DNA of 64,000 bases from Cheiracanthium punctorium. Taxonomy: Eukaryota > Arthropoda > Arachnida > Araneae > Cheiracanthiidae. A program made the translations under genes and the position numbers. Each line of letters starts with the position of its first letter. The first letter of the stretch is position 1. The notes below the pieces were generated by a model that saw nothing but the letters and a program-made list of their open reading frames with translations, searched no databases and was not told the DNA's origin. The DNA is taken from positions 62,001 to 126,000 of the forward strand of contig JAWZYV010014427.1 of assembly GCA_038373885.1 (NCBI GenBank), read 5' to 3'. Shown piece after piece: positions 33,377 to 44,033 of this stretch.

Positions 33377-33795
33377 TGTAAGGTTCCTCTTGGCATGACG
33401 TTAACAGCCTTGTGAGGACTCCTCCAACCGCCGTGTTCAAGATAGTAAACGAACTTGGTGCGTTCTTGAGTGGGAACTGTTTGCGAACCATCACTCGAAT
33501 GAATTCGCTGTTGCGATTGAACTGAAGAGAATATACTTCTGTTGTCTCCCTACAATAACTGAGTTGGACACGAGGAGTGCGCGGTGCGTCCAGCACGTGA
33601 AGAGATGACCCATGCGGGGTTGTTATTTTAACTGCTAATGAAATACTCCGAGCAAGGAGTTTTTGTGGATTTTATTTCATTTTGTTTAATAAAGTGTCAG
33701 TGTGAAATTTATGTAATTATTGTAAATGGCTGGAATAAACATATGTTAACCCAGAGTGACTGATTGTCTGGTGGCCGTGTCCTGAAGACATTACA
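33377..33795 (+). repeat. G1 5' LTR
   Basis: TGTAAGGTTCCTCTTGGC to GAAGACATTACA, with AATAAA in GTTTAATAAAGTG near 33690. The 3' LTR copy is 37188-37606. A minus-strand frame starting MLDAPRTPRVQLS in both LTRs is only LTR antisense. Confidence 0.95.
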
Positions 33796-33807
33796 GCCAT
33801 TTATAAC

Positions 33808-33823
33808 TGGTGTCAGAAGTCGG
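33808..33823 (+). promoter_or_regulatory. G1 primer binding site
   Basis: TGGTGTCAGAAGTCGG starts 12 bp after the LTR. It is the usual TGG-initial primer site of one group of Gypsy elements and differs from the site in G2 and G3. Confidence 0.7.
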
Positions 33824-34421
33824 ATCGTGTCTACGGGAAGAGCTTTGCTTGATCACGCAAGTTCGTAAACTTGTCCACAGAGTTGTGTCAACAAGTGGAG
33901 ACAGTTGGGGAGTTTTTCATCCTAGCGGAAGCTGTGATTTGTGAGTTTGTGTCTACAAGTGAAGACGAACATTTTCATCCTGGCAGATTTGTGAGATATA
34001 TACCATCGGATTTAAGTAAAATTAAGGTAATTTGAGAGCTCCATCCCGGTAAAAGAAATGTGTGAGTGATTATCAACGAAGAGTGAATTTGTGTACCACC
34101 GGGTGTAAGTGGATTTTCAAAGTTACGGGTCATATTTATTAGAGGAAATCGGGCCTTTCTCGTGTGGAATGACCGTGCTAAGGTAGGCTTGTTAAGAATG
34201 TATTTCGTGTTGATGTTTTAAATTCAGGCATTGAACTGTGTCGTTTTTGGAGCTTTTAAATAGGTGTAAGATGTTATGTATGAATTTTATGATAAATTTT
34301 AGTAAGTGTTGACTTATGCACATGTGCACCCATAGTCAGTTGTGTTGTATAGATATATATTTCATTGTACGGAATAATTTTGTAAAATTGGGAATTTTTA
34401 TACATATATAGGATAAGAAAC

Positions 34422-35832
34422 ATGGTCTACCTTGCAAAAAAGCGCAAAGCCGATTTGGTAACTTTGGCTTTTGAATTGGGAGTAGATGCCGATCAGACTG
34501 ATAGGGTTAAAGACATTATAAAGAAAATTACGGCGTCCGTGGATTACAAGGAAGAGTATGTCAAAAATATGATTGAGCAGATTGAGGATGAGCAAAGAGA
34601 GAGGGCGGAAAATCTAAAGGCGGAGCGCGAATATGAGCTAGAACGTTTGAAATTGACAAATGTAGATATGAGCAGTCTGACCTATTCAAGTGACGAGCTG
34701 GGCAGAGTTACGCGGGAATTCAAAAACTTCATGCAGGGGTTTGACCCGAACACCTCGGACATTTCTTTATATTTAGTTATGTTTGAGCGGCAGGCTAAAA
34801 AGGCTCAGGTGGACAGGGCTGATTATGTCTCTCACCTTATACCGCTTTTGCCCATAGAAATCGCGGAAATTATTATTAGAGAACCCGAGGAAAGGATTGA
34901 GGACTATCAGTATATAAAGAAAGGGTTGCTGGAACGCTTTAAATTAAAGCCTGAAACCTTTAGAATTAAATTTACCCAGCACCAAAGACGCGTGGGGGCA
35001 TTGTGGAAGGATCTGGTATTTGAGCTCGGAACCTTTTTGGACGGATGGTTGGATGGAGTGGGGGTGGACACGTTTGGAAAGTTAAAAGAGCTGATGATTG
35101 CTGATCAGATAAAAAAACCGTGTCTCACCGGAAGTAAGGGAACACTTCATTGATAACTGGGGAGACCTGGTCAGTCCGTCGGAGTTGGCAAATAAATTAG
35201 ATAAATATGTGGCAGTTAGAGAAACTTCGCGGAAACAAGTAATTTCAAAGGTTTCTGATCGGAGGGAAATGGATAAAGAGAATTTTTTGTCAGCAGGAAA
35301 GGAATCCCCTGAAAAAAATCGAACGGTCGGAAACACTCCTCCCTGGAGAAGCCCCGAGTTTAGACGTAAGAATTCGGAAAATGTTGCATTTGACCGTAGA
35401 AAGAGTTTTAGATGTTTTTTGTGTGGCTCGCCAAACCATTTAAAACCAAGTTGCCCGAAATTAAAGGAAAACCGTGCTTTTGAGCAGGTAAATAATGTGA
35501 GAACGGGGGAGTCTGGTGAAACTTTATTTGAGCCCTATATGAGCGAGGCAAAAATTAATGGAAAATTAATGCGAGTGTCGCGAGACACGGGAGCAAATAT
35601 GGATATGGTATCCTTGAACCATATCAGTCCTGGTGATTTGCTGGGTGAAACGGTGTGGGTAAAACAACCTCTAGATAAAAACTTTACTTGTTTACCTCTT
35701 GCAAAAATTGAAATGGAAAGTGCGAAATTTGGAAATGTTGTGACTAAGGCAGCTGTGATTGATTCTTCCCTTGATCAGGGTTTTTATCTGTTATCAAATA
35801 AAACTGTAAAATTAATTGAAGATCAAAAATGA
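34422..35832 (+). pseudogene. G1 gag and protease
   Basis: Starts MVYLAKKRKADLVTLAFELG. A coiled, Glu/Arg-rich segment covers about residues 45-80. The shared motif LKELMIADQIKK is followed by a frameshift near 35115 in an A-run. Gag then continues to a classic CCHC knuckle, CFLCGSPNHLKPSC (35413-35454), that binds RNA. The aspartic protease motif follows as SRDTGAN (Asp at 35584-35586; the usual residue after DTGA is Ser or Thr). TGA ends the frame at 35830-35832. Gag and protease appear fused, with no clear boundary. Confidence 0.85.
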
Positions 35833-36069
35833 AACCCATCGCTAGTTAACGCAGTTGTTACTCGTAGTCAAAAGCGAGAAGAAATACGTCGGAACCCTGA
35901 GGATCGTGACAGTACACAGGGGGAAAATCTAGAACAACCCTGTATGACGGGCAGTTTTGAGTTGGAGGAAGCAGAAAAAATGCAATTGCCGGAGGGGGGA
36001 GATTCTGCCATTCGAACCCTTTTATCAGTGGACTCTCAAAACTCCGCTCGCGAACAGAGATTGCCCCAC

Positions 36070-36993
36070 TCTTAAGCCATGTTTTTCAAGCCTGCAGGAG
36101 AGGGGAGGAAAATCTGAGTTTAAAATGGAGAAAGGGTTATTGTTTAGAAAATCTGTGAATCGCCTCAAAAACGAGCGTAAGCAGCTTCTTGTTCAGAAAA
36201 AATTTAGGGAGAGGATTAAATCTGTCATGAAGAGACATCGGGGCATGTGATTGTTGCAAAATCGAGGGATAGATTGCTACGTTACTATTTTCAGCCTAAC
36301 TGCATTAAAGAGGTAGAAAATTATGTTCGTACTTGTGATCCGTGTCAGCGGGTTGGAAAGGCTCGCTATACAAAAAAAGCCCCGTTAAAGCTGGTACCGA
36401 TCATTAGGGAGGTTTCCTCAAAAATAAATATTGATACGGTCGGCCCTTTGCCATCTAGTGCAAATGGAATTCGGTATTTAGTAACAGCTATCTGTATGTC
36501 ATCGAGGTATCCCGAGGGACACGCATTGAGAGATATTGGTTCGGTTTCGGTGATTGAGGCGTTGTTAATGATTTTCAGTGGACTGGGATTTCCACGGGAG
36601 GTACAGTGTGACTTGGGATCCTCATTCACTAGTCATCTCACCACCGAATTTTTTGACCGGTTTGGAATAAAGGTTACTCATAGTTCGGTTCATCACCCCC
36701 AATCAGATCCTGTTCAAAGGTTTCATAGGACTATTAAACGGTTAATTAAGGTATTTTGTTTAGAATCTGGAGAGGATTGGGAGAAAATTTACCCTCAGCA
36801 TTACTGGCCCTACAACCATTCAAATATAGGATTCTGCATAGGACGGGCTCCGCCAACAGAAATGCTGACGGCCTTAGTCGAGGGAGTTAAATGCATTTTG
36901 TGGGAATCGATAATAGGACTTTCACTTGTGCATGGAATGTTGAAATTGAGTCAAACTTGTGTTTGGGAGTATTGGTGTTTTTATATTATTTAA
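36070..36993 (+). pseudogene. G1 integrase, truncated and with a lost catalytic Glu
   Basis: The zinc-binding end appears across a frameshift near 36245, with NYVRTCDPCQRVGK. The core has INIDTVGPLP (first Asp, 36434-36436), VQCDLGSSFTS (second Asp, 36610-36612) and HHPQSDPVQRFHR, where the expected Glu is Gln (36715-36717). The spacing is D,D35(E). Integrases join element DNA to the chromosome and need all three acids, so this copy would be inactive. After LESGEDWEK the match to the family fades and the frame ends; the C-terminal domain, RT and RNase H are missing. Confidence 0.85.
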
Positions 36994-37187
36994 ATTGTTA
37001 GAATATCAGGTTTGTAAAAATTTGAAATATATTTTGTGTAGCTATGGGTTAGATTAATTCTGTTTTATTTTATGAATAGTGGGAAATTTGCCTCGGGTTT
37101 GTGGCAAGATCAGGTTATCTACATGGAAAGTAGAAATTAAATTTTTTCTCTGAGGCATCGAAAAAAATTTTCTAAGGGGGGAAGAGC

Positions 37188-37606
37188 TGTAAGGTTCCTC
37201 TTGGCATCACGTTGACAGCCTTGTGAGGACTCCTCCGACCGCCGTGTTCAAGATAGTAAACGAACTTGGTGCGTTCTTGAGTGGGAACTGTTTGCGAACC
37301 ATCACTCGAATGAATTCGCTGTTGCGATTGAACTGAAGAGAATATACTTCTGTTGTCTCCCTACAAAAACTGAGTTGGACACGAGGAGTGCGCGGTGCGT
37401 CCAGCACGTGAAGAGATGACCCATGCGGGGTTGTTATTTTAACTGCTAATGAAATACTCCGAGCAAGGAGTTTTTGTGGATTTTATTTCATTTTGTTTAA
37501 TAAAGTGTCAGTGTGAAATTTATGTAATTATTGTAAATGGCTGGAATAAAAATATGTTAACCCAGAGTGACTGATTGTCTGGTGGCCGTGTCCTGAAGAC
37601 GTTACA
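37188..37606 (+). repeat. G1 3' LTR
   Basis: 419 bp, matching 33377-33795. It is preceded by the purine tract AAGGGGGGAAGAGC (about 37174-37187), the plus-strand primer. Confidence 0.95.
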
Positions 37607-38528
37607 ACACTCCCTAAATCAAAATATACGACCTCGCGCTATGATAATAATAGTGATGAGCGTCCCCCCTATTTCTTGTTATGGGTGTGGTACACCCGGG
37701 TTTATAAAAGCAAAATGCCCGAACTGCTCAGTAAAGAAGGAAAATGCTCATGTCAATGGCATACAGATGTTTACTTGTTTCACCGCTCCAGTAGCTCTAA
37801 TTGATATTGAGGTTTATGAAGCCACGGGAACAGTCTGTGCTGACACAGGAGCCAGCCAATCTGTAGGAGAATTGATGCTTAAATTTTTAAAAGACCGCGG
37901 TCAAAAGTTCACAGAATCTCAACTTTCTGTATGTCTTGCTGACGGACAACAGTCCACACCAACTGTTCAAAAAGCTACCGTGCCGATCACCATACGTGGT
38001 CGAACTTTTAGTACAGATTTAGTTTTCTTGCCACATGCAAAAGGTAATCGTACACTCTTAGGTGTTGACTTCTTGAAGAAATCGGGAATTGTACTGGACA
38101 TAAGGGACAATTGTTGGTATTTTGATGACGAACCATCCTGCAGAGTACCTTTTGGAAAAGATTTTCCTGTGCCTGTAAGTGAAAGTCCTGCCGCATTGAG
38201 TAGCGTTCCTTGCACCGCGACTGCAATTACAGAGCATGTTTCGTTACAAAATAGCCTTGTTGAAGTAGCGAAAGCTAATCAACTCTGTTTATGTGGGGAA
38301 GAGGGACAGATCCTTGACATGGAGAAAAAGAATCGTTTAAGCGCCCTGCTTAATGAAAATGAGGATATATTCCGCCCAGGGGGAGAGCCCACTCCTCTGG
38401 TAAAGCACTTTATCAACACAGGTGATCACCCACCAGTTTCGTCCCCACCTTACAGGCTGTCTCCAAAAAGGAAGGATCTTTTAAAAAACGAAATTGAGGA
38501 ACTTCTAGCAAGCAATATTATAGAATAA
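37607..38528 (+). pseudogene. G2 gag end and protease
   Basis: Resumes where G1 interrupted. The nucleocapsid motif is CYGCGTPGFIKAKCPNC (37677-37726): Cys-x2-Cys-x9-Cys-x2-Cys, with Phe where a CCHC knuckle has His. The protease has VCADTGASQSVG (DTGAS at 37842-37856) and RTLLGVDFLKKSGI, the flap and helix region of retroelement aspartic proteases, which process the polyprotein. TAA at 38526-38528 replaces a Glu codon right before the RT domain. Confidence 0.85.
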
Positions 38529-39629
38529 TGTGAGTCACCCTTCGCAGCACCAGTTGTTCTGGTTTCAAAACCTAACGGAACTGTTAGATTATGCATAGAT
38601 TACCGTAAGCTAAATTCCATTACCATCCCTGATAAGTACCCATTGCCTCTCATGGATTCTCTGTTGCACGATACAAAATCCACGGCTTTTATGTCCACTC
38701 TTGACTTAAAATCTGGCTACCACCAAATAGAGGTTAACCCTGCGGATCAAGACAAGACCGCATTCGTTTGCCCTTTTGGTATCTTTAGATACAAAAGAAT
38801 GCCATTCGGTCTCCGCAATGCTCCAGCAACATTCCAGCGTCTTATGGACCGATTCCGCAATGGATCACCTTCAGTGAATATCCTGACTTATCTAGATGAT
38901 ACAATTGTGTTGTCTCCGACCTTTGAACAGCACTTTGAAGACTTAAGAGTTGTTTTCGACAGACTTCGAGAATTTAAGTTATGTGCTAATAGAGAAAAAT
39001 GCAAGTTTGCATGTACTCGCGTAAAATATCTTGGGTTGTGGATAACCCCTAATGAAATGCAGGTTGATCCAGAGAAAGTCGCAGCAATACAAAAAATTCC
39101 TTGTCCAAGAAATGTTAAACAAATACAGTCGTTTTAGCAGACCTGCTCATGGTACAGAAAGTTTATCCCAAACTTTTCAGATATTGCTAGACCTCTCAGC
39201 AATTTGACAAAGAAGAATAGTGTATGGAAATGGGGTGTAAATGAACAAGAAGCTTTCCATACTCTAAAGCAGTGTTTAGTAACCTCGCCGATATTGAAGC
39301 AAGTTGATGTTACAAAACCTTTTCTTCTACGGACAGATGCAAGCAGTTACGCCCTAGGTGCCGTTCTGTCGCAAGGAGAGACTCCTGCTGAGGAGCATTC
39401 CATAGAATACGCCAGTAGACTCTTAAGTGCTGCTGAGAAAAACTACTCAACAACTGAACGAGAAACCTTGGCTGTGGTCTGGGCCTTAGACAAATTTAGA
39501 GGTTATATTGAAGGTTCAGAAATTAAAGTGGCAACTGACCACCAACCATTAAAGTGGCTTATGAGTTTAAAGTCACCAACTGGACGATTAGCCAGATGGG
39601 CACTCCAGATACAAGCCTACAATTTGTAG
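38529..39629 (+). pseudogene. G2 reverse transcriptase and RNase H
   Basis: RT motifs: VSKPNGTVRLCIDYRKLN, FMSTLDLKSGYHQIEV, MPFGLRNAPATFQRLM and the active site TYLDD (38889-38900). RNase H follows with LLRTDASSYALGAVL, STTERETLAVVWAL and VATDHQPLKWL, so its catalytic acids are present. Stops: TAG at 39135-39137 between RT and RNase H (expected Leu) and TAG at 39627-39629 after LQIQAYNL. The enzyme copies element RNA into DNA inside the particle. Catalytic residues are kept; only stops break it. Confidence 0.9.
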
Positions 39630-41172
39630 ATTGAGTATGTCCCAGGGAAGAGCAATGTCGTGGCAGACATGCTTTCTAGACCGGAGTGTAAAAATGAAGA
39701 AATTTGTGAATTAAAAACTATTGTTATTGATTTTCCGACAAGAACTGCAGGTGAAATCAGGGTAGAACAATTAAAGGATCTAGAATTGAAGAAAATCATA
39801 GATTGCTTTGAAGACGTCAAAGGAGTTGACTTTTCTAACTGGACTGAACGAGGGTATGTTATGAATCAAGGAGTACTTTACCGCTATCCCCCTCACCCTG
39901 AAGAGGAGGAAACTCAGCTAGCATGTATCCTTCTCATGAAAGAGAAAAGATACTAAAACTACATCATGATGCTCCTACAGCTGTACATTATGGAGCAGAT
40001 GGAACGTTTTCTAGAATAGCGTCAAAATATTATTAGACAGGTATGAGAAAATATATTACTGATTAGGTGAAAAGTTGCGCAGAATGCATTAGGTATAAAG
40101 CCTCAAACCAGAAACCTGCCGGTCTCTTGCAGACACCTGTTCCTGCCCAACGTTTCGAAGTATAACTATTCATCTATTCGGACCTTTACCAGAAACGAGT
40201 GAGGGTATGAAATGGATATTTATTATAGAAGATTGCACTACCAGATGGGTGGAACTATTTCCATTAAAACAAGCTACTGCGAAAGAATGCGCTCTAACTT
40301 TGCTAAATGAAGTCTTCTTAAGATATGGAATACCTCGCCGTATAATAAGTGACAATGGGACTCAATTTGTCAGTGCAGACATGAAACAATTATGCTATGT
40401 CTTAAAAATAAATCAGTCTTGTACCTGTATATCACCCCGAAGCAAACCCAGTAGAAAGAAAGAACAGAGATTTGAAACCCCGTTTGGCGATGATGGTAGG
40501 CAATAACCATACAATGTGGATGGAAAAATTGCGAGCTATTAGGTTTGCAATGAATACTGCAAAATGCGAATCTACTGGATATACAGCAGCATACCTAATG
40601 TTTGCAAGAAACTTGAGAACTCTGAATGACATAAGTACGGATCTACGTTCGGTCATCCATAACGATAATTTCGTACAAGAAATTACACCCTACCTAAAGC
40701 GGTTCGAAAAGTATATGGCCCAAATAAAGGAAAACATTGAAGAGCAACAAGATCGCAGAAAAAAGTGCGCCTGACAAATCACGTAGACAAAGTCCTAATT
40801 ACACACCAGGTGATCTGGTTTGGGTAAAACTTCACCCATTGAGTAAGGCAACCCAGGGTAGAACTGCAAAACTTATGACTAGAAGAGACGGACCTTATAT
40901 TGTACTTTCACAAAAATCTCCCACAACTTTCATAATAGCCAGTTCTGACAAACCAGATCAACCTTTAGACACCTATCATGTATCAGCTTTAACGCCTTTT
41001 CGAAACATTACAGAAAGTCAATCTCCAGTGGTGCCTATAAGGAAAAGAGGTAGACCCCGCAAAGTGACATTACCTTCTCGGGCCGTTCCACCAGTGACTT
41101 CTAGAGCGAATGCCAAGCAACCAGTGGTCACACCTCCTCGCCGAGACGGACTTTGGAGGTGTAGGGGGAGGA
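39630..41172 (+). pseudogene. G2 integrase with AT-hook-like tail
   Basis: The linker reads VPGKSNVVADMLSRPE. The zinc-binding HHCC region (39960-40110) has two in-frame TAGs and a frameshift. In the core, the first catalytic Asp is His (40171-40173, ITIHLFGPLP); the second is present in RIISDNGTQF; the Glu is present in an ANPVERKNR segment after a frameshift near 40440. The C-terminal domain has RRDGPYIVLSQKSPTTF, a GPY/F-like module, followed by RKRGRPRKV (41040-41066), an AT-hook motif. The stop is a few codons into the 3' LTR. Dead. Confidence 0.85.
41153..41172 (+). promoter_or_regulatory. G2 polypurine tract
   Basis: TTGGAGGTGTAGGGGGAGGA lies directly before the 3' LTR start TGTAGC and would prime plus-strand DNA synthesis. 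Confidence 0.75.
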
Positions 41173-41450
41173 TGTAGCAGGAGTGATACTCTACCCGCTT
41201 AAAGCTGGAATATAACCTTTTACATTAACATTGCATTGCCTTTCCTAATTCAAAACTCACCAGTGGATGGCGCTGTGGGGTTTTTGGCCAAGCGCCAGGA
41301 GAGAAAACTTATGATGAGTGTAGAGAAAGGTTGTGCAACAGGAGTGTGGAATAAGATGTTTATGTGTTAAGTTGTGTCTTATATGTTCGTGATGTTTAAT
41401 AAAAAATATAAAATCCAAAATCCTGTCTCGTAAATCAAAATGGGCCCACA
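41173..41450 (+). repeat. G2 3' LTR
   Basis: 278 bp, TGTAGCAGGAGTGATACTC to GGGCCCACA, followed by ATGT, the target duplication also found before 24126. Confidence 0.95.
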
Positions 41451-41743
41451 ATGTAAAATTAAAACAGGCAAACTTGTGTATTATGGATATCTGTATATAA
41501 ACCATCGAGCAAACGAAAAAAAAAAAAAAAAAAAGGATCCATATAGGCCTTAAAAATTGAATAAAAAAGCAACACAGCAAGAAAAAAAAAACAGAAATTT
41601 CTAAACAATAAAGGGATCGCATGTCGTAGTACATCTACCACTACCTTGTGAGAACTCGTAAGCCTAATCATTATATAAAGCCAAGCTACATAAACCAAAG
41701 AAGTGGACTGAAAAAACACTCAAAATACTGGTGTTAAACGATA

Positions 41744-41999
41744 AAGTAATTAAAAAACTTTGTAAAAAACACACATAAGAAGTAAAAGGAAAGAGGATAC
41801 GCGTTTCGTTCAAAAATTGTTTTGAACTTCTTCAGTCCAAGCCCTTCGACGTAAAGAACACAGGGAACTCTCAGTTCCCTGTGTTCTTTACGTCGAAGGG
41901 CTTGGACTGAAGAAGTTCAAAACAATTTTTGAACGAAACGCGTATCCTCTTTCCTTTTACTTCTTATGTGTGTTTTTTACAAAGTTTTTTTAATTACTT
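41744..41999. repeat. Near-perfect 126-bp-arm fold-back
   Basis: Left arm 41744-41869 and right arm 41873-41999 are complementary, with one extra T in the right arm and a 3-bp spacer (CTC). A 12-bp direct repeat, CAAAGAAGTGGA, lies outside at 41696-41707 and 42000-42011. Arms this similar imply a recent origin or gene conversion. It may be a head-to-head dimer of a Penelope-like or retrozyme-like unit. Confidence 0.9.
41900..41950 (+). ncRNA. Hammerhead-ribozyme-like core
   Basis: CTGAAGA (41907-41913), then a perfect 8-bp stem GTTCAAAA/TTTTGAAC (41915-41922 with 41927-41934, loop CAAT), then GAAAC (41935-41939), then GCGTA. This matches the hammerhead order CUGANGA-stem II-GAAA. GGA before and TCC after could form part of stem I. 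One unpaired A (41914) between CTGAAGA and stem II departs from the consensus, and stem III would be the palindrome ACGCGT. The left arm carries the same motif on the minus strand. Penelope-like elements are known to carry hammerheads; activity here is unproven. Confidence 0.45.
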
Positions 42000-42096
42000 C
42001 AAAGAAGTGGAGATGGAAACGAATAAATTGCATTATCAAGCTCTATCATCAGGTGCCACAGCTTAAATAATACAATTTAAAGGAAATAATAAAAAA

Positions 42097-42208
42097 CCCG
42101 GTTGTTCGAGCCTCGTCAGTGGGAGACCCCCCTGAACCCCCCTAAATTTTAGTTTCTTTATTGCCATACTAAAACGATATTAATTGACTATGTCATTTTA
42201 TCTCTCAC
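42097..42208 (-). mobile_element. Short TIR repeat R4, fragment
   Basis: Matches the hairpin end of the R4 repeat (CCGGTTGTTCGAGCCTCG to TTTTATCTCTCACCCC) and then stops abruptly, joined to a T/C-rich run before the G4 Gypsy fragment. Confidence 0.5.
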
Positions 42209-42278
42209 CCCTTTTTCTTTTTCTTTTATTCTTCCTTTACATTATTTCATCGACTGGAAGTAAGAGGGTTTCCTGATT

Positions 42279-43560
42279 TTTCCCTCGTGAACTTCAATGT
42301 GATTTAGGCAGCTCCTTTACGTTTGAGCTAACGACGTTGTTTTTTGACAAGTATGATATAAAAGTGAGTTATTCTTCAGTTTGCCATCTACAGAGTAATA
42401 GTGTGGAGAGGGTGCACTTGACCCTGAAACGCGCCATCAAGATATGTTTGGACTCCGAAAGTGATTGGAAAAGAGTTTTGCCTATGACACTCTTTGCCCT
42501 ACGTACGGTTACCCACGAAAGCACGGGTTTCAGTCCCGCGGAACTAGTGTACGGAAAGAATCTCAGAATGCCTCATACAATTAAGTACGAAAACTGGATG
42601 AACGAGGAGGAAGTTAGCCAGAATGTTGTAGATTATATTTTAGAATTAAACAGTAGGTTAAAATTATGTCAGGATTTCGCAGTAAATAGTATGGCGGAGT
42701 GTCAACAGAAGGAGAAAGTATGGTATGACAAGAACACTGTTTCACGTAAATTCAAAGTCGGTGATTTCGTGCTAGTGCTGGCTACTGCAAAGCCCCATAA
42801 AATGGCGGTAAACTGGATAGGACCAGGTGTAGTTACGAGTGTGATATCCGAGACGAATTACACGGTTGACATGCCGAAAAAGAAAAATAAGAATACGATC
42901 TATCACGTAAATTTAATGAAACCGTATTATAAGCGACCCGATTATGTTAATTTAATGATAGAGGAATTCGGGGAAGAAATAGAGGAGGAGGCGGATATTC
43001 CGTATCCTTTGCCCAATCCGACTCAGTTCGACTTCTCAGAATTGCTACGGGACAGCGATTTGGAGAGTAAAGTGTCTACTGAGCAAATCGGCGCTCTACA
43101 AAATTTGTTGTTTAAACACCGGAACGTATTTTCAACTGACCATGGCACCACTCCTCTAGTTGAAATGGAGATAAAGTTAATAGATGAAAAGCCAATAAGA
43201 TCTAGGCCCTATCGCATGTCAACCAGGCAAACGGAGATTGTCAGGGATGAAATAAAACGCCTCTTAGAACTAGGAGTGATAGAAATGGGACAAAGTGACT
43301 TCGCCGCCCCAATGATCCGTGTGGAAAGTCCCGGAAAAGGTCCTCGTCCGTGCATTGGCTATCGAGCGTTAAATGCAAAAACTCGGATTGAATTTTTCCC
43401 TTTGCCCAATATCGAAGAAGTCGTAGAAAAAGTTAACGCAGCGTCTTTAATTTCAGTGATGGATTTGACAAAGGGTCACTTTCAAATATCTCTTTCAGAA
43501 CAAGCGCAAAGGTATGCAGCGTTCCATATGCCTTTAGGAAGTTACATACCAAACAAATGA
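42279..43560 (+). pseudogene. G4 integrase-reverse transcriptase frame
   Basis: The intact frame spans at least 42337-43560. Integrase part: CDLGSSFT (second Asp, about 42300), NSVERVHLTLKR (Glu, 42406-42408), ALRTVTHESTGFSPAELVYG, a C-terminal domain with KFKVGDFVLVLATAKPHK and WIGPGVVTSVISETNYTV, and IYHVNLMKPYYKRPDYVNL. About 85 residues of acidic linker follow. RT then begins with DHGTTPLVEMEIKLI, RSRPYRMSTRQTEIV, APMIRVESPGKGPRPCIGYR and ISVMDLTKGHFQISL. Because both domains share one frame, the order is not an assembly artefact. A frameshift near 43545 ends it; the next segment has the PYIDDM active site at 43643-43654. Confidence 0.9.
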
Positions 43561-44033
43561 TGTTTGGGCTTGTCAACGCCCGTTCTACTTCTGCAAATTA
43601 ATCAGCATAGTATTAGGAGGCTTAGAATGTTTTGCTTTACCCTATATAGATGACATGGCAATTTTTTCTAAAGACTGGGAGCAGCATATTAGACATCTTG
43701 ATGAAGTTCTAAAAAGGTTAAGTGAGGCAAGGTCGGCAAGTTAAGCCGACAAAGTGTAGGTTTGCGCAAGACCATGTCCGATTTTTGAGTCACGAGGTAG
43801 GCTCTGGAAAACGATCCCCGAATCAGACAAAAATCCAAGCTGTCCAGGATTTTCCAACTCCGAAAACTAAAAGCCAGCTGAGGTAATTTCTCGGATTATG
43901 TGGGTATTATCAGAGATACATAAATCAGTATGCTGTTTTAGCAGCGCCTTTAACTAATACTTGAAAAGTAAAACGAGAAAAAATTGAATGAAGCGAAAAT
44001 TGTGAGCGTGCATTTCAAGCCTTAAAAGCAGAG

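Larger units (their letters stand above)
33377..37606 (+). mobile_element. Gypsy element G1 nested in G2 gag
   Basis: 419-bp LTRs at 33377-33795 and 37188-37606 differ at about 6 positions (1.4%). The flanking duplication ACAC (33373-33376 and 37607-37610) shows a clean insertion. Order inside: primer site, gag, protease, then directly integrase; no reverse transcriptase or RNase H lies between 35832 and 36100 or after the integrase. It is therefore internally deleted and non-autonomous. The protease-integrase adjacency fits Gmr1-type order (PR-IN-RT-RH). Confidence 0.9.
24126..41450 (+). mobile_element. Gypsy element G2, expanded to 17.3 kb by nesting
   Basis: The 5' LTR at 24126-24403 and 3' LTR at 41173-41450 are both 278 bp and differ at about 5 positions (1.8%). 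They are flanked by the same 4 bp, ATGT (24122-24125 and 41451-41454), so all between is one insertion plus later ones. Own parts: LTR, primer site and leader (to about 24600), leader pieces (about 28250-28910 and 32096-32365), gag (32366-33376), then gag, protease, RT, RNase H and integrase (37607-41172). Later guests: CCCAG copy 2, RTE-like and hAT pieces, Tc1 copy 2 and Gypsy G1. Domain order PR-RT-RH-IN is normal Ty3/Gypsy. Confidence 0.85.

Noticed and set aside
33363..33596. Minus-strand frame, repeated at 37207-37407
   Set aside because: Antisense of the G1 LTR; it repeats only because the LTR does.
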